NCBI GenBank assembly: GCA_024277405.1
Contig: JAJRVI010000192.1
Span: 1-11,249, forward strand
Reading direction: 5' to 3'
DNA length: 11,249 nt
Source: Fidelibacterota bacterium
GTDB lineage: Bacteria; Bipolaricaulota; Bipolaricaulia; Bipolaricaulales; Bipolaricaulaceae
The notes under the pieces were generated by a model. The model did not search any database. It saw only the letters and a program-made list of their open reading frames with translations, and was not told where the DNA came from. Numbering within the stretch: the first letter of the stretch is position 1; the number at the start of each line of letters is the position of its first letter. Positions 1 to 6,285 of this stretch are shown here, piece by piece. The translations under genes were made by a program, and so were the position numbers.

Positions 1-854
1 ACCTGGTGCCGGTGGACCTCCTCTTCCTCTGCCTCCCCCACGGCGAGGTAGCCCCCCGGATCGCGGAGTTCGCCGGGCTGGCCGAGGGGATCATCGACCT
101 CTCCGCCGACTTCCGGCTCCGGGACCCGGGCCTCTACGCCCGCTTCTACGGGAGGGAACACCCGGCTCCGGAGTGGCTCCCTTCGTTCGTCTACGGCCTG
201 CCCGAGCTCCATCGCGGGGAGCTCCGGGGCGCCCGCCGCGCGAGCGGGGTGGGGTGCAACGCCGTCGTGACCCTGCTGGCGCTACGGCCCCTCTACCGCC
301 GGGGCCTGGTGAGGGAGTGCGTGGTGGAGGTGAAGGTGGGCTCCTCTGAGGGCGGGAGCAAGCCCACCCCGGCCTCCCATCACCCGGAGCGGGCCGGGGT
401 GGTGCGCTCCTACGCCCCGGTGGGCCACCGGCACCTGGCGGAGCTCATCCAGGAGCTCTCCCTTCCACATGACTCCCCGGGGCTCTACTTCTCCGTGACC
501 TCGGTGGGGATCGTGCGGGGGGCGCTGGCCACCTGTCATTGCCTCCTGCACGAGCCGCTCACGGAGCGGGAGGCGTGGGAGATCTACCGGGAGGACTACG
601 GAGAGGAACCGTTCGTGCGGCTGGTGCGCTCCAAACGGGGGGTCCACCGGTTCCCCGAGCCCAAGATCCTCGCGGGCAGCAACCACTGCGACATCGGGTT
701 CGCCGCGGCCCCGGAGGAGAAGCGGCTGGTGGTGGTGGCGGCCATCGACAACCTCATGAAGGGTGCGGCGGGCAACGCCGTCCAGACGATGAACGTGATG
801 TACGGCTTCCCCGAGCGCACCGGCCTCGGGTTCCCGGGGCTCCATCCGATTTAG
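1..854 (+). CDS. lysY: LysY/ArgC-family [LysW]-aminoadipate 6-phosphate reductase, 5' partial
   Basis: This is the C-terminal part of an NADPH-dependent N-acyl-gamma-glutamyl-phosphate reductase family protein. In the LysW pathway it reduces LysW-bound aminoadipate 6-phosphate to the semialdehyde. The reading frame is open to the left edge (codons begin at base 3) and ends with TAG at 852-854. About 280 residues are visible against the usual ~345, so some 60 N-terminal residues with the glycine-rich dinucleotide loop are missing. The in-frame GTG at base 6 is therefore unlikely to be the start. Visible landmarks are LSADFRL, the presumed nucleophilic cysteine in GVGCNAV (TGC at 255-257), the KVGSSEGG stretch, the GHRH histidine region, and AIDNLMKGAAGNAVQ near the end. 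The GCN context at the cysteine and the lysXZ neighbours favour LysY over ArgC, though a dual lysine/arginine role cannot be excluded. It is separated from lysX by 170 bp. Confidence 0.88.
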   Translation, partial: LVPVDLLFLCLPHGEVAPRIAEFAGLAEGIIDLSADFRLRDPGLYARFYGREHPAPEWLPSFVYGLPELHRGELRGARRASGVGCNAVVTLLALRPLYRRGLVRECVVEVKVGSSEGGSKPTPASHHPERAGVVRSYAPVGHRHLAELIQELSLPHDSPGLYFSVTSVGIVRGALATCHCLLHEPLTEREAWEIYREDYGEEPFVRLVRSKRGVHRFPEPKILAGSNHCDIGFAAAPEEKRLVVVAAIDNLMKGAAGNAVQTMNVMYGFPERTGLGFPGLHPI

Positions 855-857
855 GGC

Positions 858-887
858 TTGTCTCCGCCATGCGTGACACGCTAAACT
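858..887 (+). promoter_or_regulatory. Weak candidate sigma70-type promoter
   Basis: TTGTCT (858-863) and TAAACT (882-887) are separated by 18 bp and could serve as -35 and -10 boxes for a second transcription start ahead of lysX. The match is modest (4 of 6 at the -10). A start about 7 nt downstream would begin the RNA inside or after the GGAGGG of the short ORF, which conflicts with using that Shine-Dalgarno unless the ORF is read nearly leaderless. In such GC-rich DNA the motif could be chance. Confidence 0.2.
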
Positions 888-899
888 GGAGGGTCGATT

Positions 900-941
900 A
901 TGCGGACCAACATGCCCCTCGGCCCGGCGAAACGCGCCTGA
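900..941 (+). CDS. Possible 13-residue leader peptide upstream of lysX
   Basis: ATG at 900-902 opens a short frame ending in TGA at 939-941, encoding MRTNMPLGPAKRA. GGAGGG at 888-893 lies 6 nt before the ATG, which is good Shine-Dalgarno spacing. A lysine codon (AAA, 930-932) followed by an arginine codon sits just before the stop. A ribosome slowed there would cover the left arm of the first hairpin (943-947) and so could change which downstream structure forms. This is the geometry of an amino-acid attenuator, but a single lysine codon is thin support, and a short ORF of this kind can arise by chance. No homologue is recognised. Confidence 0.3.
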   Translation: MRTNMPLGPAKRA

Positions 942-942
942 A

Positions 943-960
943 ACCCGCGGCAGGACGGGT
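943..960 (+). repeat. Inverted repeat, first arm pair of possible attenuator
   Basis: ACCCG (943-947) can pair with CGGGT (956-960) around an 8-nt loop. It begins immediately after the stop of the short ORF. Its right arm overlaps the left arms of two alternative hairpins (ACGGG 955-959 with CCCGT 974-978; GGGT 957-960 with ACCC 965-968), so the pairings exclude each other. Short GC-rich stems of 4-5 bp are expected often in this genome. Confidence 0.3.
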
Positions 961-979
961 GTTAACCCTCTTTCCCGTT

Positions 980-999
980 TGCCCCAATCGCCTGGGGTA
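980..999 (+). repeat. Hairpin upstream of the lysX ribosome-binding site
   Basis: TGCCCCA (980-986) can pair with TGGGGTA (993-999), a 7-bp stem including one G-T wobble, with a 6-nt loop. It ends 12 nt before the GAGGAGG of lysX. It is not followed by a T-run, so it is unlikely to be an intrinsic terminator. It could affect RNA stability or ribosome access. Confidence 0.3.
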
Positions 1000-1011
1000 C
1001 GTGCGATATTT

Positions 1012-1018
1012 GAGGAGG
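1012..1018 (+). promoter_or_regulatory. Ribosome-binding site that sets the lysX start
   Basis: GAGGAGG lies 6 nt before GTG 1025-1027. This strong Shine-Dalgarno fixes the start of lysX at the GTG, from which the family N-terminus (VRIAILVSR) begins. The same frame is open far upstream, into the lysY gene, but that extension has no similarity to the family. Confidence 0.8.
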
Positions 1019-1024
1019 TTTCAG

Positions 1025-1900
1025 GTGCGTATCGCGATCCTCGTCTCCCGCGTTAGGGTCGAGGAGAAGATGCTTCTCCGGGCCTTCAAGGCCGCGGGGG
1101 CCGACGCCGAGTTCGTGCGAATCACGGAGATCCCCTTCGAGCTCGGGGGGAACCGTACCCTCCGGGGCTACGAGGGGGTTCTCATCCGCTGTATCGGACA
1201 TCTCCAGTGCCTCTACACCGCGCGAATCGCCGAGGGCTATGGCCTCAAAGTGATCAATTCCTATCGGACGATCCATATCTGTGGAGACAAGCTCCTCACC
1301 TCTCTCGCCCTCGCAGAGGAAGGCGTCCCCGTCCCCGCCACCGCGGTGGCGTTCTCCCCCCAGGCCTCCCTCGGTGCCATGAGGATCCTGGGGTTCCCGG
1401 TGGTCATGAAGCCCCTGCACGGTTCCTGGGGCAGATTGTTGGCGAAGCTCAACGATCCCGAGGCCGCTGAGGCCCTGTTGGAGCACAAGAAGGTGCTCGG
1501 GGGCTATACCCACTCGGTCTTCTACCTCCAGGAATACGTGGTCAAACCGGGACGGGATATCCGGGCGTTTGTGGTGGGGGAAAGGACGGTGGCGGCCGTA
1601 TACCGCTATTCGTCTCACTGGATCACCAACACCGCCCGTGGCGCCCGAACCAGGCCTGGTCCGGTGACCCCCGAGATTGAGGGGATCTCCCGGGCGGCCG
1701 CCCGGGCGGTGGGCGGGGGGATCCTGGCGGTGGACCTCCTGGAGACCCCCGCCGGGGAGCTTCTCGTGAGCGAGGTCAACCACACACCGGAGTTCCGGAA
1801 TAGCGTCGGCCCCACCGGGGTGGATATAGCCGCCGAGATGGTCCGCTACGCCCTGGGGGTCTTCGCCGGGGACGCGGTGGGCGCCGGCAAGGGGGAATGA
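1025..1900 (+). CDS. lysX: LysX, ATP-grasp LysW-aminoadipate ligase
   Basis: This 291-residue RimK-related ATP-grasp ligase would join the alpha-amino group of 2-aminoadipate to the C-terminal glutamate of the carrier protein LysW, with ATP. Its length fits LysX (~280). The start is GTG after a strong GAGGAGG. Visible motifs: the N-terminal RIAILVSR strand; the INSYRTIHICGDK segment; the nucleotide-binding lysine in VVMKPLHGSWGRL (K129, GSWGR 133-137); and the Mg-binding set AVDLLE (D237), E250 and N252 in EVNHTPEFRNS. The last motif and the GSWGRL loop are typical of LysX/ArgX. The gene overlaps lysZ by 4 nt. Closely related ArgX enzymes act on glutamate and some LysX enzymes accept both substrates. 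Specificity for aminoadipate is inferred here from the homocitrate and homoaconitase genes in the same operon. Confidence 0.92.
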   Translation: MRIAILVSRVRVEEKMLLRAFKAAGADAEFVRITEIPFELGGNRTLRGYEGVLIRCIGHLQCLYTARIAEGYGLKVINSYRTIHICGDKLLTSLALAEEGVPVPATAVAFSPQASLGAMRILGFPVVMKPLHGSWGRLLAKLNDPEAAEALLEHKKVLGGYTHSVFYLQEYVVKPGRDIRAFVVGERTVAAVYRYSSHWITNTARGARTRPGPVTPEIEGISRAAARAVGGGILAVDLLETPAGELLVSEVNHTPEFRNSVGPTGVDIAAEMVRYALGVFAGDAVGAGKGE

Positions 1901-2724
1901 GGATGTTGGTGGTGAAGCTCGGCGGAAGCAACGGGCTCGACCTCGACGCCCCCTGTCGGGACATCGCTGCCTTGGTGCGGGAGGGAGCGGAGGTGGTCCT
2001 CGTGCACGGGGGATCTCGGGAGGTGGACCGGATCTCCGCCGCCCTGGGGAAGCCACCCCGCTACGTCACCACCCCCTCCGGGTTCCAGTCCCGCTACCCC
2101 GACCGGGAGACCATGGAGATCTTCGCCATGGTGGTGGCCGGGAGGATCAACAAACTGGTGGTGGAGCGCCTACAGGGCCATGGGGTGAACGCTCTCGGCA
2201 TCTCGGGGATCGACGGGCGGCTGCTCATGGGGAAGAGGAAGGGCGTGATCATCGCCATGGAGAACGGAAAGAAACGGGTCCTGCGCGGGGACTACGGCGG
2301 CACCCTGACGGGGGTGAACGCCTCCCTCCTGAAGCTCCTGGTGGAGGGAGGCTATGTCCCGGTGATCGCCCCGCTGGCCTTGGGAGCGGAAGGGGTGGCG
2401 CTGAACGTGGACGCCGATCGGGCCGCGGCGGCCGTGGCCGCTGCCCTGGGGGCGAGCACGCTGTTGATCCTCACAAATGTCCCCGGGCTCCTGCGCGACC
2501 CCGCCGATCCCTCCACCCTCATCCCCCGGGTTCCCCGGGAACGGGCCCGGGATTATCTCGAGCGCTACGCCCGGGGACGGATGAAGAAGAAGTTGCTGGG
2601 GGCCCTCGAGGCCCTGGAGGCGGGGGTGGAGCGGGTGATCATCGCCGACGGGCGGGTCGAACGGCCGGTGTTCTCCGCCCTGGAGGGCCGGGGAACGGTG
2701 ATCTGGGGGGAGGGGGGACCATGA
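1897..2724 (+). CDS. lysZ: LysZ, [LysW]-aminoadipate 6-kinase
   Basis: This is an amino acid kinase family protein of 275 residues that would phosphorylate the side-chain carboxylate of LysW-bound aminoadipate, producing the substrate of LysY. Seen in order: LVVKLGGS (residues 4-11, phosphate-binding), LVHGGSREVD (35-44), a YVTTPSGFQSRYPDRET segment (57-72) typical of LysZ/ArgB-like kinases, NVDADRAAA (170-178), LILTNVPGLL (190-199), and GRMKKKL (227-233) where the conserved lysine is expected. The length matches the family. ATG at 1897 overlaps the lysX stop. An alternative ATG at 1903 has a better-spaced GGGGGA, so the protein may start two residues later as MLVVKLGGS. The stop overlaps the next gene by 4 nt. 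The GSREVD text differs from N-acetylglutamate kinases and supports the LysW-linked subgroup. Confidence 0.92.
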   Translation: MRMLVVKLGGSNGLDLDAPCRDIAALVREGAEVVLVHGGSREVDRISAALGKPPRYVTTPSGFQSRYPDRETMEIFAMVVAGRINKLVVERLQGHGVNALGISGIDGRLLMGKRKGVIIAMENGKKRVLRGDYGGTLTGVNASLLKLLVEGGYVPVIAPLALGAEGVALNVDADRAAAAVAAALGASTLLILTNVPGLLRDPADPSTLIPRVPRERARDYLERYARGRMKKKLLGALEALEAGVERVIIADGRVERPVFSALEGRGTVIWGEGGP

Positions 2725-3941
2725 AGGGGGGTGCTACGGGCATCAAGGCTTTCAAGATCATCGATTCAACCCTGCGGGAAGGGGAGCAGTTCGTGGGGGC
2801 CAACTTCACCACCGGCCAGAAGATCGACATCGCCTACGCCCTGGACGAGTTCGGCGTGGAGTACCTGGAGCTCACCTCCCCCGTGGTCTCCCCCAAGAGC
2901 TTCCAGGACCTCCGGATCATCTGCGGGCTGGGGCTCTCCGCCGTGGTCCTCACCCACATCCGCTGCAGGGAAGAGGATGCCCGGAAGGCGCTGGAGGTCG
3001 AGGGACTCGGAGGGGTGGATATAGTTATCGGCACCAGCTCCCCCTTGCGCCGCTTCTCCCACGGCATGGACATCCCCGAGATCATCGACGCCGCCCGTCG
3101 GGTGATCTCGCTGATCCGGGAGAACCGGCCCGAGCTCGAAGTCCGCTTCAGCACCGAGGATTCATTCCGGTCGTCCCGGGACGATCTCCTGAGGGTCTAC
3201 CGAGCGGTGGACGAGCTGGGGGTGGATCGGGTGGGGGTGGCCGACACCGTGGGGATCGCGACGCCGTTTCAGGTATACGAGCTCGTGACCGAGCTCCGGA
3301 AGAACGTACGGGCGGAGGTAGAGTTCCACGGCCACAACGATACCGGCTGTGCCATCGCCAACTCGTACGCGGCGCTGCTCGCGGGGGCGACCTGTGTGGA
3401 CACCTCGGTCCTGGGGATCGGGGAGCGCAACGGGATCACCCCGCTGGGGGGCCTCATCGCGCGGCTCTACGCCCTCGATCCCGACCTCGTGCGGGACAAA
3501 TACGAACTCAAGATCCTCCCACGGCTGGACGCGATGGTGGCGGAGATGGTGGGGATCGACATCCCCTTCAATAACTACATCACCGGCATCGCTGCCTTCA
3601 CCCACAAGGCGGGGATCCACGCCAAGGCGATCCTCAACGACCCGAGCACATACGAGGTCCTCAGACCGGAGGATTTCGGGATCACCCGTTACATCTCCAT
3701 CGCCCATCGGCTGACGGGGAGGAGCGCCATACGGTGGCGGGCAGAGCAATTGGGGATCGAGCTCGGCGAAGAGGAACTGCGCGCGGTCACCGCCCGGGTC
3801 AAGGCCCTCGCTGACGGGCAACACCTGACCCTGGACGACGTCGACGCGATCATCCGCCGCTGGGCGCGGAAGACCTCGGGTGAGGGGGACGCGGTCGACG
3901 GCCCCCTGACCCAGGACCTCACAAGGGGGCACGGATCGTGA
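2721..3941 (+). CDS. Homocitrate synthase, Thermus/Lys20 type
   Basis: This 406-residue DRE-TIM metallolyase condenses acetyl-CoA with 2-oxoglutarate to give (R)-homocitrate, the first step of the aminoadipate pathway. The match to the Thermus homocitrate synthase is extensive. IIDSTLREGEQF (13-24) carries the catalytic arginine and the metal-binding glutamate (R19, E20). VVLTHIRC contains H79, in the position linked to 2-oxoglutarate recognition. RFSTEDSFR (142-150), the metal-binding H203 and H205 in EFHGHNDTGCAIAN, LGIGERNGITPLGG (231-244), and the lid motif AFTHKAGIH (292-300) are all intact. The C-terminal RLTGRSAI and KALADGQHLTLDD segments also match. It lacks the long leucine-binding regulatory domain of isopropylmalate synthase. 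ATG at 2721 overlaps the lysZ stop. It is a full-length, apparently functional enzyme, probably the main lysine-pathway synthase here and probably inhibited by lysine, as is known for this family. Confidence 0.93.
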   Translation: MKGGATGIKAFKIIDSTLREGEQFVGANFTTGQKIDIAYALDEFGVEYLELTSPVVSPKSFQDLRIICGLGLSAVVLTHIRCREEDARKALEVEGLGGVDIVIGTSSPLRRFSHGMDIPEIIDAARRVISLIRENRPELEVRFSTEDSFRSSRDDLLRVYRAVDELGVDRVGVADTVGIATPFQVYELVTELRKNVRAEVEFHGHNDTGCAIANSYAALLAGATCVDTSVLGIGERNGITPLGGLIARLYALDPDLVRDKYELKILPRLDAMVAEMVGIDIPFNNYITGIAAFTHKAGIHAKAILNDPSTYEVLRPEDFGITRYISIAHRLTGRSAIRWRAEQLGIELGEEELRAVTARVKALADGQHLTLDDVDAIIRRWARKTSGEGDAVDGPLTQDLTRGHGS

Positions 3942-5134
3942 CGGGGACGTTGCCGTTCGAACTTCAAGGGCTGGAAGAGGAGTTCCTCTCCGCCTCCGTG
4001 GTACCACCGGTCTACATCGACGACACCACCCTGCGCGACGGGGAGCAGACGGCGGGGGTGGTCTTCGCCAACGAGGAGAAAGTCCAGATCGCACGCATGC
4101 TCGACCGCCTCGGGGTCCACCAGATCGAGGCGGGTATCCCCGCCATGGGTGGAGACGAGAAGCGGGCCATAAAGGCCATCGTGGACCTGGGGTTGTCCGC
4201 CAGCATCCTGGCCTGGAACCGGGCCGTAATAGACGACATCAAACACTCCCTCGACTGTGGCGTGGACGCCGTGGCCATCTCCATCTCCGCCTCCGATATC
4301 CATATAACCCAGAAGCTCAAGCGCGACAGGAACTGGGTGCTGGACTCGATAAAGCGCGCGGTGGAGTTCGCCAAAGCGCGCGGCCTCTACGTCTCGGTGA
4401 ACGCGGAGGACGCCTCCCGCGCCGACCCCGAGTTCCTGGTGGAGTTCGCGCGCACCGCCGTGGAGGCCGGTGCGGACCGCCTGCGGTACTGCGATACGGT
4501 GGGGGTACTGGATCCGTTCGAAACGTATTTCCGCATCAAGTTCCTGCGACAGGAAGTGGATATCCCCATAGAGATGCACACCCACAACGATTTCGGGATG
4601 GCGGTGGCCAACGCCCTGGCGGGATTGAAGGCCGGGGCCACCTACGTGAACACCACCGTGAACGGGCTGGGGGAGAGGGCGGGGAACGCATCCCTGGAGG
4701 AGCTGATCATGGGCCTCAAGTACTGCGAGGGGGTAGACCTCGGCTTCCACACCGCGATGCTCCGGGAACTGTGCGCGTACGTGGCCCGGGCCGCCGGTCG
4801 TCCCCTCCCCCCCACGAAGCCAGTGGTGGGCGACAGCCTCTTCGTCTACGAATCGGAGGGGCGGGCGAGCGGGGTAGTACGTGACCCCTTTACTTACGAG
4901 ATCTTCCTCCCCAGCGAGGTGGGCCTATTCCGCCGGTTCAACGTGGGCAAGTACTCCGGGCCCAGCGTGGTCCACCAGAAGCTGCGCGAGCTCGGGCATC
5001 ATCCCACCCGGGAGGAGGTGGCGCGGCTCGTGCCCGTACTCCGGGCGCGCGCCATCGCGCTGAAACGGTCCCTGTTTGATCCCGAGGTGGTGGAGGAATA
5101 CCTGGCCCTACGAGCCGCGAGGGGACGACGATGA
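3938..5134 (+). CDS. NifV-like homocitrate synthase paralogue with altered lid active site
   Basis: This 398-residue DRE-TIM metallolyase is closest in text to NifV homocitrate synthases: DDTTLRDGEQTAG (28-40), NAEDASRADPEF (155-166), RYCDTVGV, the HTHNDFGMA metal site (H214, H216) and NTTVNGLGERAGN (238-250). Barrel catalytic residues R33 and D34 are present. The C-terminal lid is unusual. Where the next gene has FAHESGIHADG this one has FVYESEGRASG (302-312), so both histidines are lost (to Y and R), and GKHSG has become GKYSG (337-341). The frame is uninterrupted and the surrounding sequence (RDPFTYE, EVGLFRR) still aligns, so this is directed divergence rather than a frameshift. An N-terminal extension of about 23 residues precedes the barrel. 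GTG 3938 has AAGGGGG 8 nt upstream and overlaps the previous stop. It could be a non-catalytic partner of the next gene's product or use a different 2-oxoacid. No nif genes are nearby. Confidence 0.8.
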   Translation: MTGTLPFELQGLEEEFLSASVVPPVYIDDTTLRDGEQTAGVVFANEEKVQIARMLDRLGVHQIEAGIPAMGGDEKRAIKAIVDLGLSASILAWNRAVIDDIKHSLDCGVDAVAISISASDIHITQKLKRDRNWVLDSIKRAVEFAKARGLYVSVNAEDASRADPEFLVEFARTAVEAGADRLRYCDTVGVLDPFETYFRIKFLRQEVDIPIEMHTHNDFGMAVANALAGLKAGATYVNTTVNGLGERAGNASLEELIMGLKYCEGVDLGFHTAMLRELCAYVARAAGRPLPPTKPVVGDSLFVYESEGRASGVVRDPFTYEIFLPSEVGLFRRFNVGKYSGPSVVHQKLRELGHHPTREEVARLVPVLRARAIALKRSLFDPEVVEEYLALRAARGRR

Positions 5135-6285
5135 GGGACATTTGGCTCATGGATATCACGCTGCGGGACGGCGAACAGGCCGTGGGGGTCATCTTCACCC
5201 GGTGGGAGAAGCTCCAAGTGGCCACGCTGCTCGCGGAGATGGGGATCCCTATGATCGAGGCCGGCTTCCCCGCCCTCGGGCCCGAGGAGGCCGGGTGTGT
5301 GGCCACGGTGGCCCGAGCGGGCATCGAGGTCCGGGACAGCGGCGATCGCCTAGGGGTCTACGCCTTTGCCCGGGCCCGAGCGGATGACGTGGGCGCCGCG
5401 GCCGATTGCGGGGTCGACGGTGTCCTCATTTCCGTCTCCACCTCCGACATCCACATCGAGCGCAAATTCCGGAGGACGCGGAGATGGGTATTGGAGCGGC
5501 TGGAGGAGGCCGCGGCGGAGGCCCGTCGCCACGGTCTCGCTTTCATCGCCAGCGCGGAGGACGCCTCCCGGACGGATCCCGAATTCCTCGTGGAGTACTA
5601 CCGCCTAGCCGAGGAGCTCGGGGCATGGGCGGTGCGGTACTGTGATTCCCTCGGGGTGAACGATCCCTTCGACACCTACCTCCACATAACGCGGATCCGC
5701 CGATACATCTCCGTCCCCATCCAGCTCCACATGCACAACGAGTTCGGGATGGCCACCGCCAACGCCCTGGCGGGGCTCAGGGCCGGGGCCCGGTCGGTGG
5801 CGGCCTCGATAGGGGGGCAGGGGGAACGCACGGGCAACTCCCCCCTGGAGGAGGTCATCATGGCCCTGAAGCACCTGCACGGAATCGATCTGGGGGTGGA
5901 CACGACCCGGTTCCGCGAGGTGGCCGAGTACGTGGCCCGGGCCAGCCAGCGGGCGATCCCCATCTGGAAAGCCATCATCGGGACCAACATCTTCGCCCAC
6001 GAATCCGGGATACACGCCGACGGGATCCTCAAGGATCCCTCCACTTACGAGGCCTTCAGCCCCGAGGAGGTGGGCCTCGCGCGCCATATCGTCATCGGCA
6101 AGCACTCGGGCACCCACGCCCTCATCCACAAGTTCAGGGCCGAATTCGGCATCGACCTGGATGCCGAGGCCGCCGCGCGCATGTTGGAGCGGGTGCGGGA
6201 GATGGCCGTGGAACTGAAGCGCCCCCTGTTCGATAAGGAGCTCATCCTGATCTACCGGGAACTCACCCAGGGGGAGGGAGGATGA
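5131..6285 (+). CDS. NifV-like homocitrate synthase, second tandem copy
   Basis: This 384-residue DRE-TIM metallolyase is paralogous to the preceding gene; they share SDIHI, EDASR, FGMA.ANALAGL, GERxGNxxLEE and DPxTYE blocks. It keeps the full synthase active site: MDITLRDGEQ (R12, D13), the metal histidines in LHMHNEFGMA (H200, H202), FAHESGIHADG (288-298) and GKHSG (323-327). Small departures are HNE in place of the usual HND, and AASIGGQGER where NifV proteins have TTVNGLGER, close to the substrate pocket. The expected reaction is acetyl-CoA plus a 2-oxoacid to an (R)-2-alkylmalate-type product. Whether that acid is 2-oxoglutarate, as for NifV, or another such as oxaloacetate cannot be read from the text. 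It overlaps both neighbours by 4 nt, suggesting translation coupled to the preceding paralogue and possible hetero-oligomer formation. Confidence 0.83.
   Translation: MRDIWLMDITLRDGEQAVGVIFTRWEKLQVATLLAEMGIPMIEAGFPALGPEEAGCVATVARAGIEVRDSGDRLGVYAFARARADDVGAAADCGVDGVLISVSTSDIHIERKFRRTRRWVLERLEEAAAEARRHGLAFIASAEDASRTDPEFLVEYYRLAEELGAWAVRYCDSLGVNDPFDTYLHITRIRRYISVPIQLHMHNEFGMATANALAGLRAGARSVAASIGGQGERTGNSPLEEVIMALKHLHGIDLGVDTTRFREVAEYVARASQRAIPIWKAIIGTNIFAHESGIHADGILKDPSTYEAFSPEEVGLARHIVIGKHSGTHALIHKFRAEFGIDLDAEAAARMLERVREMAVELKRPLFDKELILIYRELTQGEGG

Larger units (their letters stand above)
855..1024 (+). promoter_or_regulatory. Intergenic leader region between lysY and lysX
   Basis: This is the only substantial gene-free stretch in the window, while every other junction overlaps or is under 20 nt. 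It contains a 13-codon ORF with its own Shine-Dalgarno-like GGAGGG (888-893) and, downstream, several short inverted repeats that share bases and so cannot all form at once: ACCCG 943-947 with CGGGT 956-960; ACGGG 955-959 with CCCGT 974-978; GGGT 957-960 with ACCC 965-968; and CCCCA 982-986 with TGGGG 993-997. The layout resembles a leader-peptide attenuator or a translational control region for lysX. Attenuation by a leader peptide has been reported for the Thermus thermophilus lysine cluster. Here the function is inferred only from arrangement. No long T-run follows any hairpin, so a classical terminator is not clear. Confidence 0.45.

Noticed and set aside
955..980. Intrinsic terminator after lysY (ACGGG/CCCGT followed by TTT)
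   Set aside because: The stem is only 5 bp with a 14-nt loop and the T-run is three bases. It is mentioned only as part of a possible switching region, not called a terminator.
539..1024. Upstream extension of the lysX frame, overlapping lysY
   Set aside because: The extension overlaps lysY out of frame and is Gly/Arg-rich without similarity to ATP-grasp proteins. The GAGGAGG before GTG 1025 gives the family N-terminus directly.
855..1024. A lysW gene hidden in the gap
   Set aside because: No frame encodes paired CxxC motifs or an EDWGE-like tail; the only cysteine-containing text (VCPNRLGY) is not a zinc ribbon.
962..2056. Long minus-strand open frame opposite lysX and lysZ
   Set aside because: It is antisense to conserved coding sequence, proline- and arginine-rich, without any family motif; a composition artefact of high GC.
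3938..6285. Nitrogen-fixation island suggested by two NifV-like genes
   Set aside because: No nifHDKENB or other nif gene is present and the flanking genes all belong to lysine biosynthesis, so a nif assignment is not supported by context.
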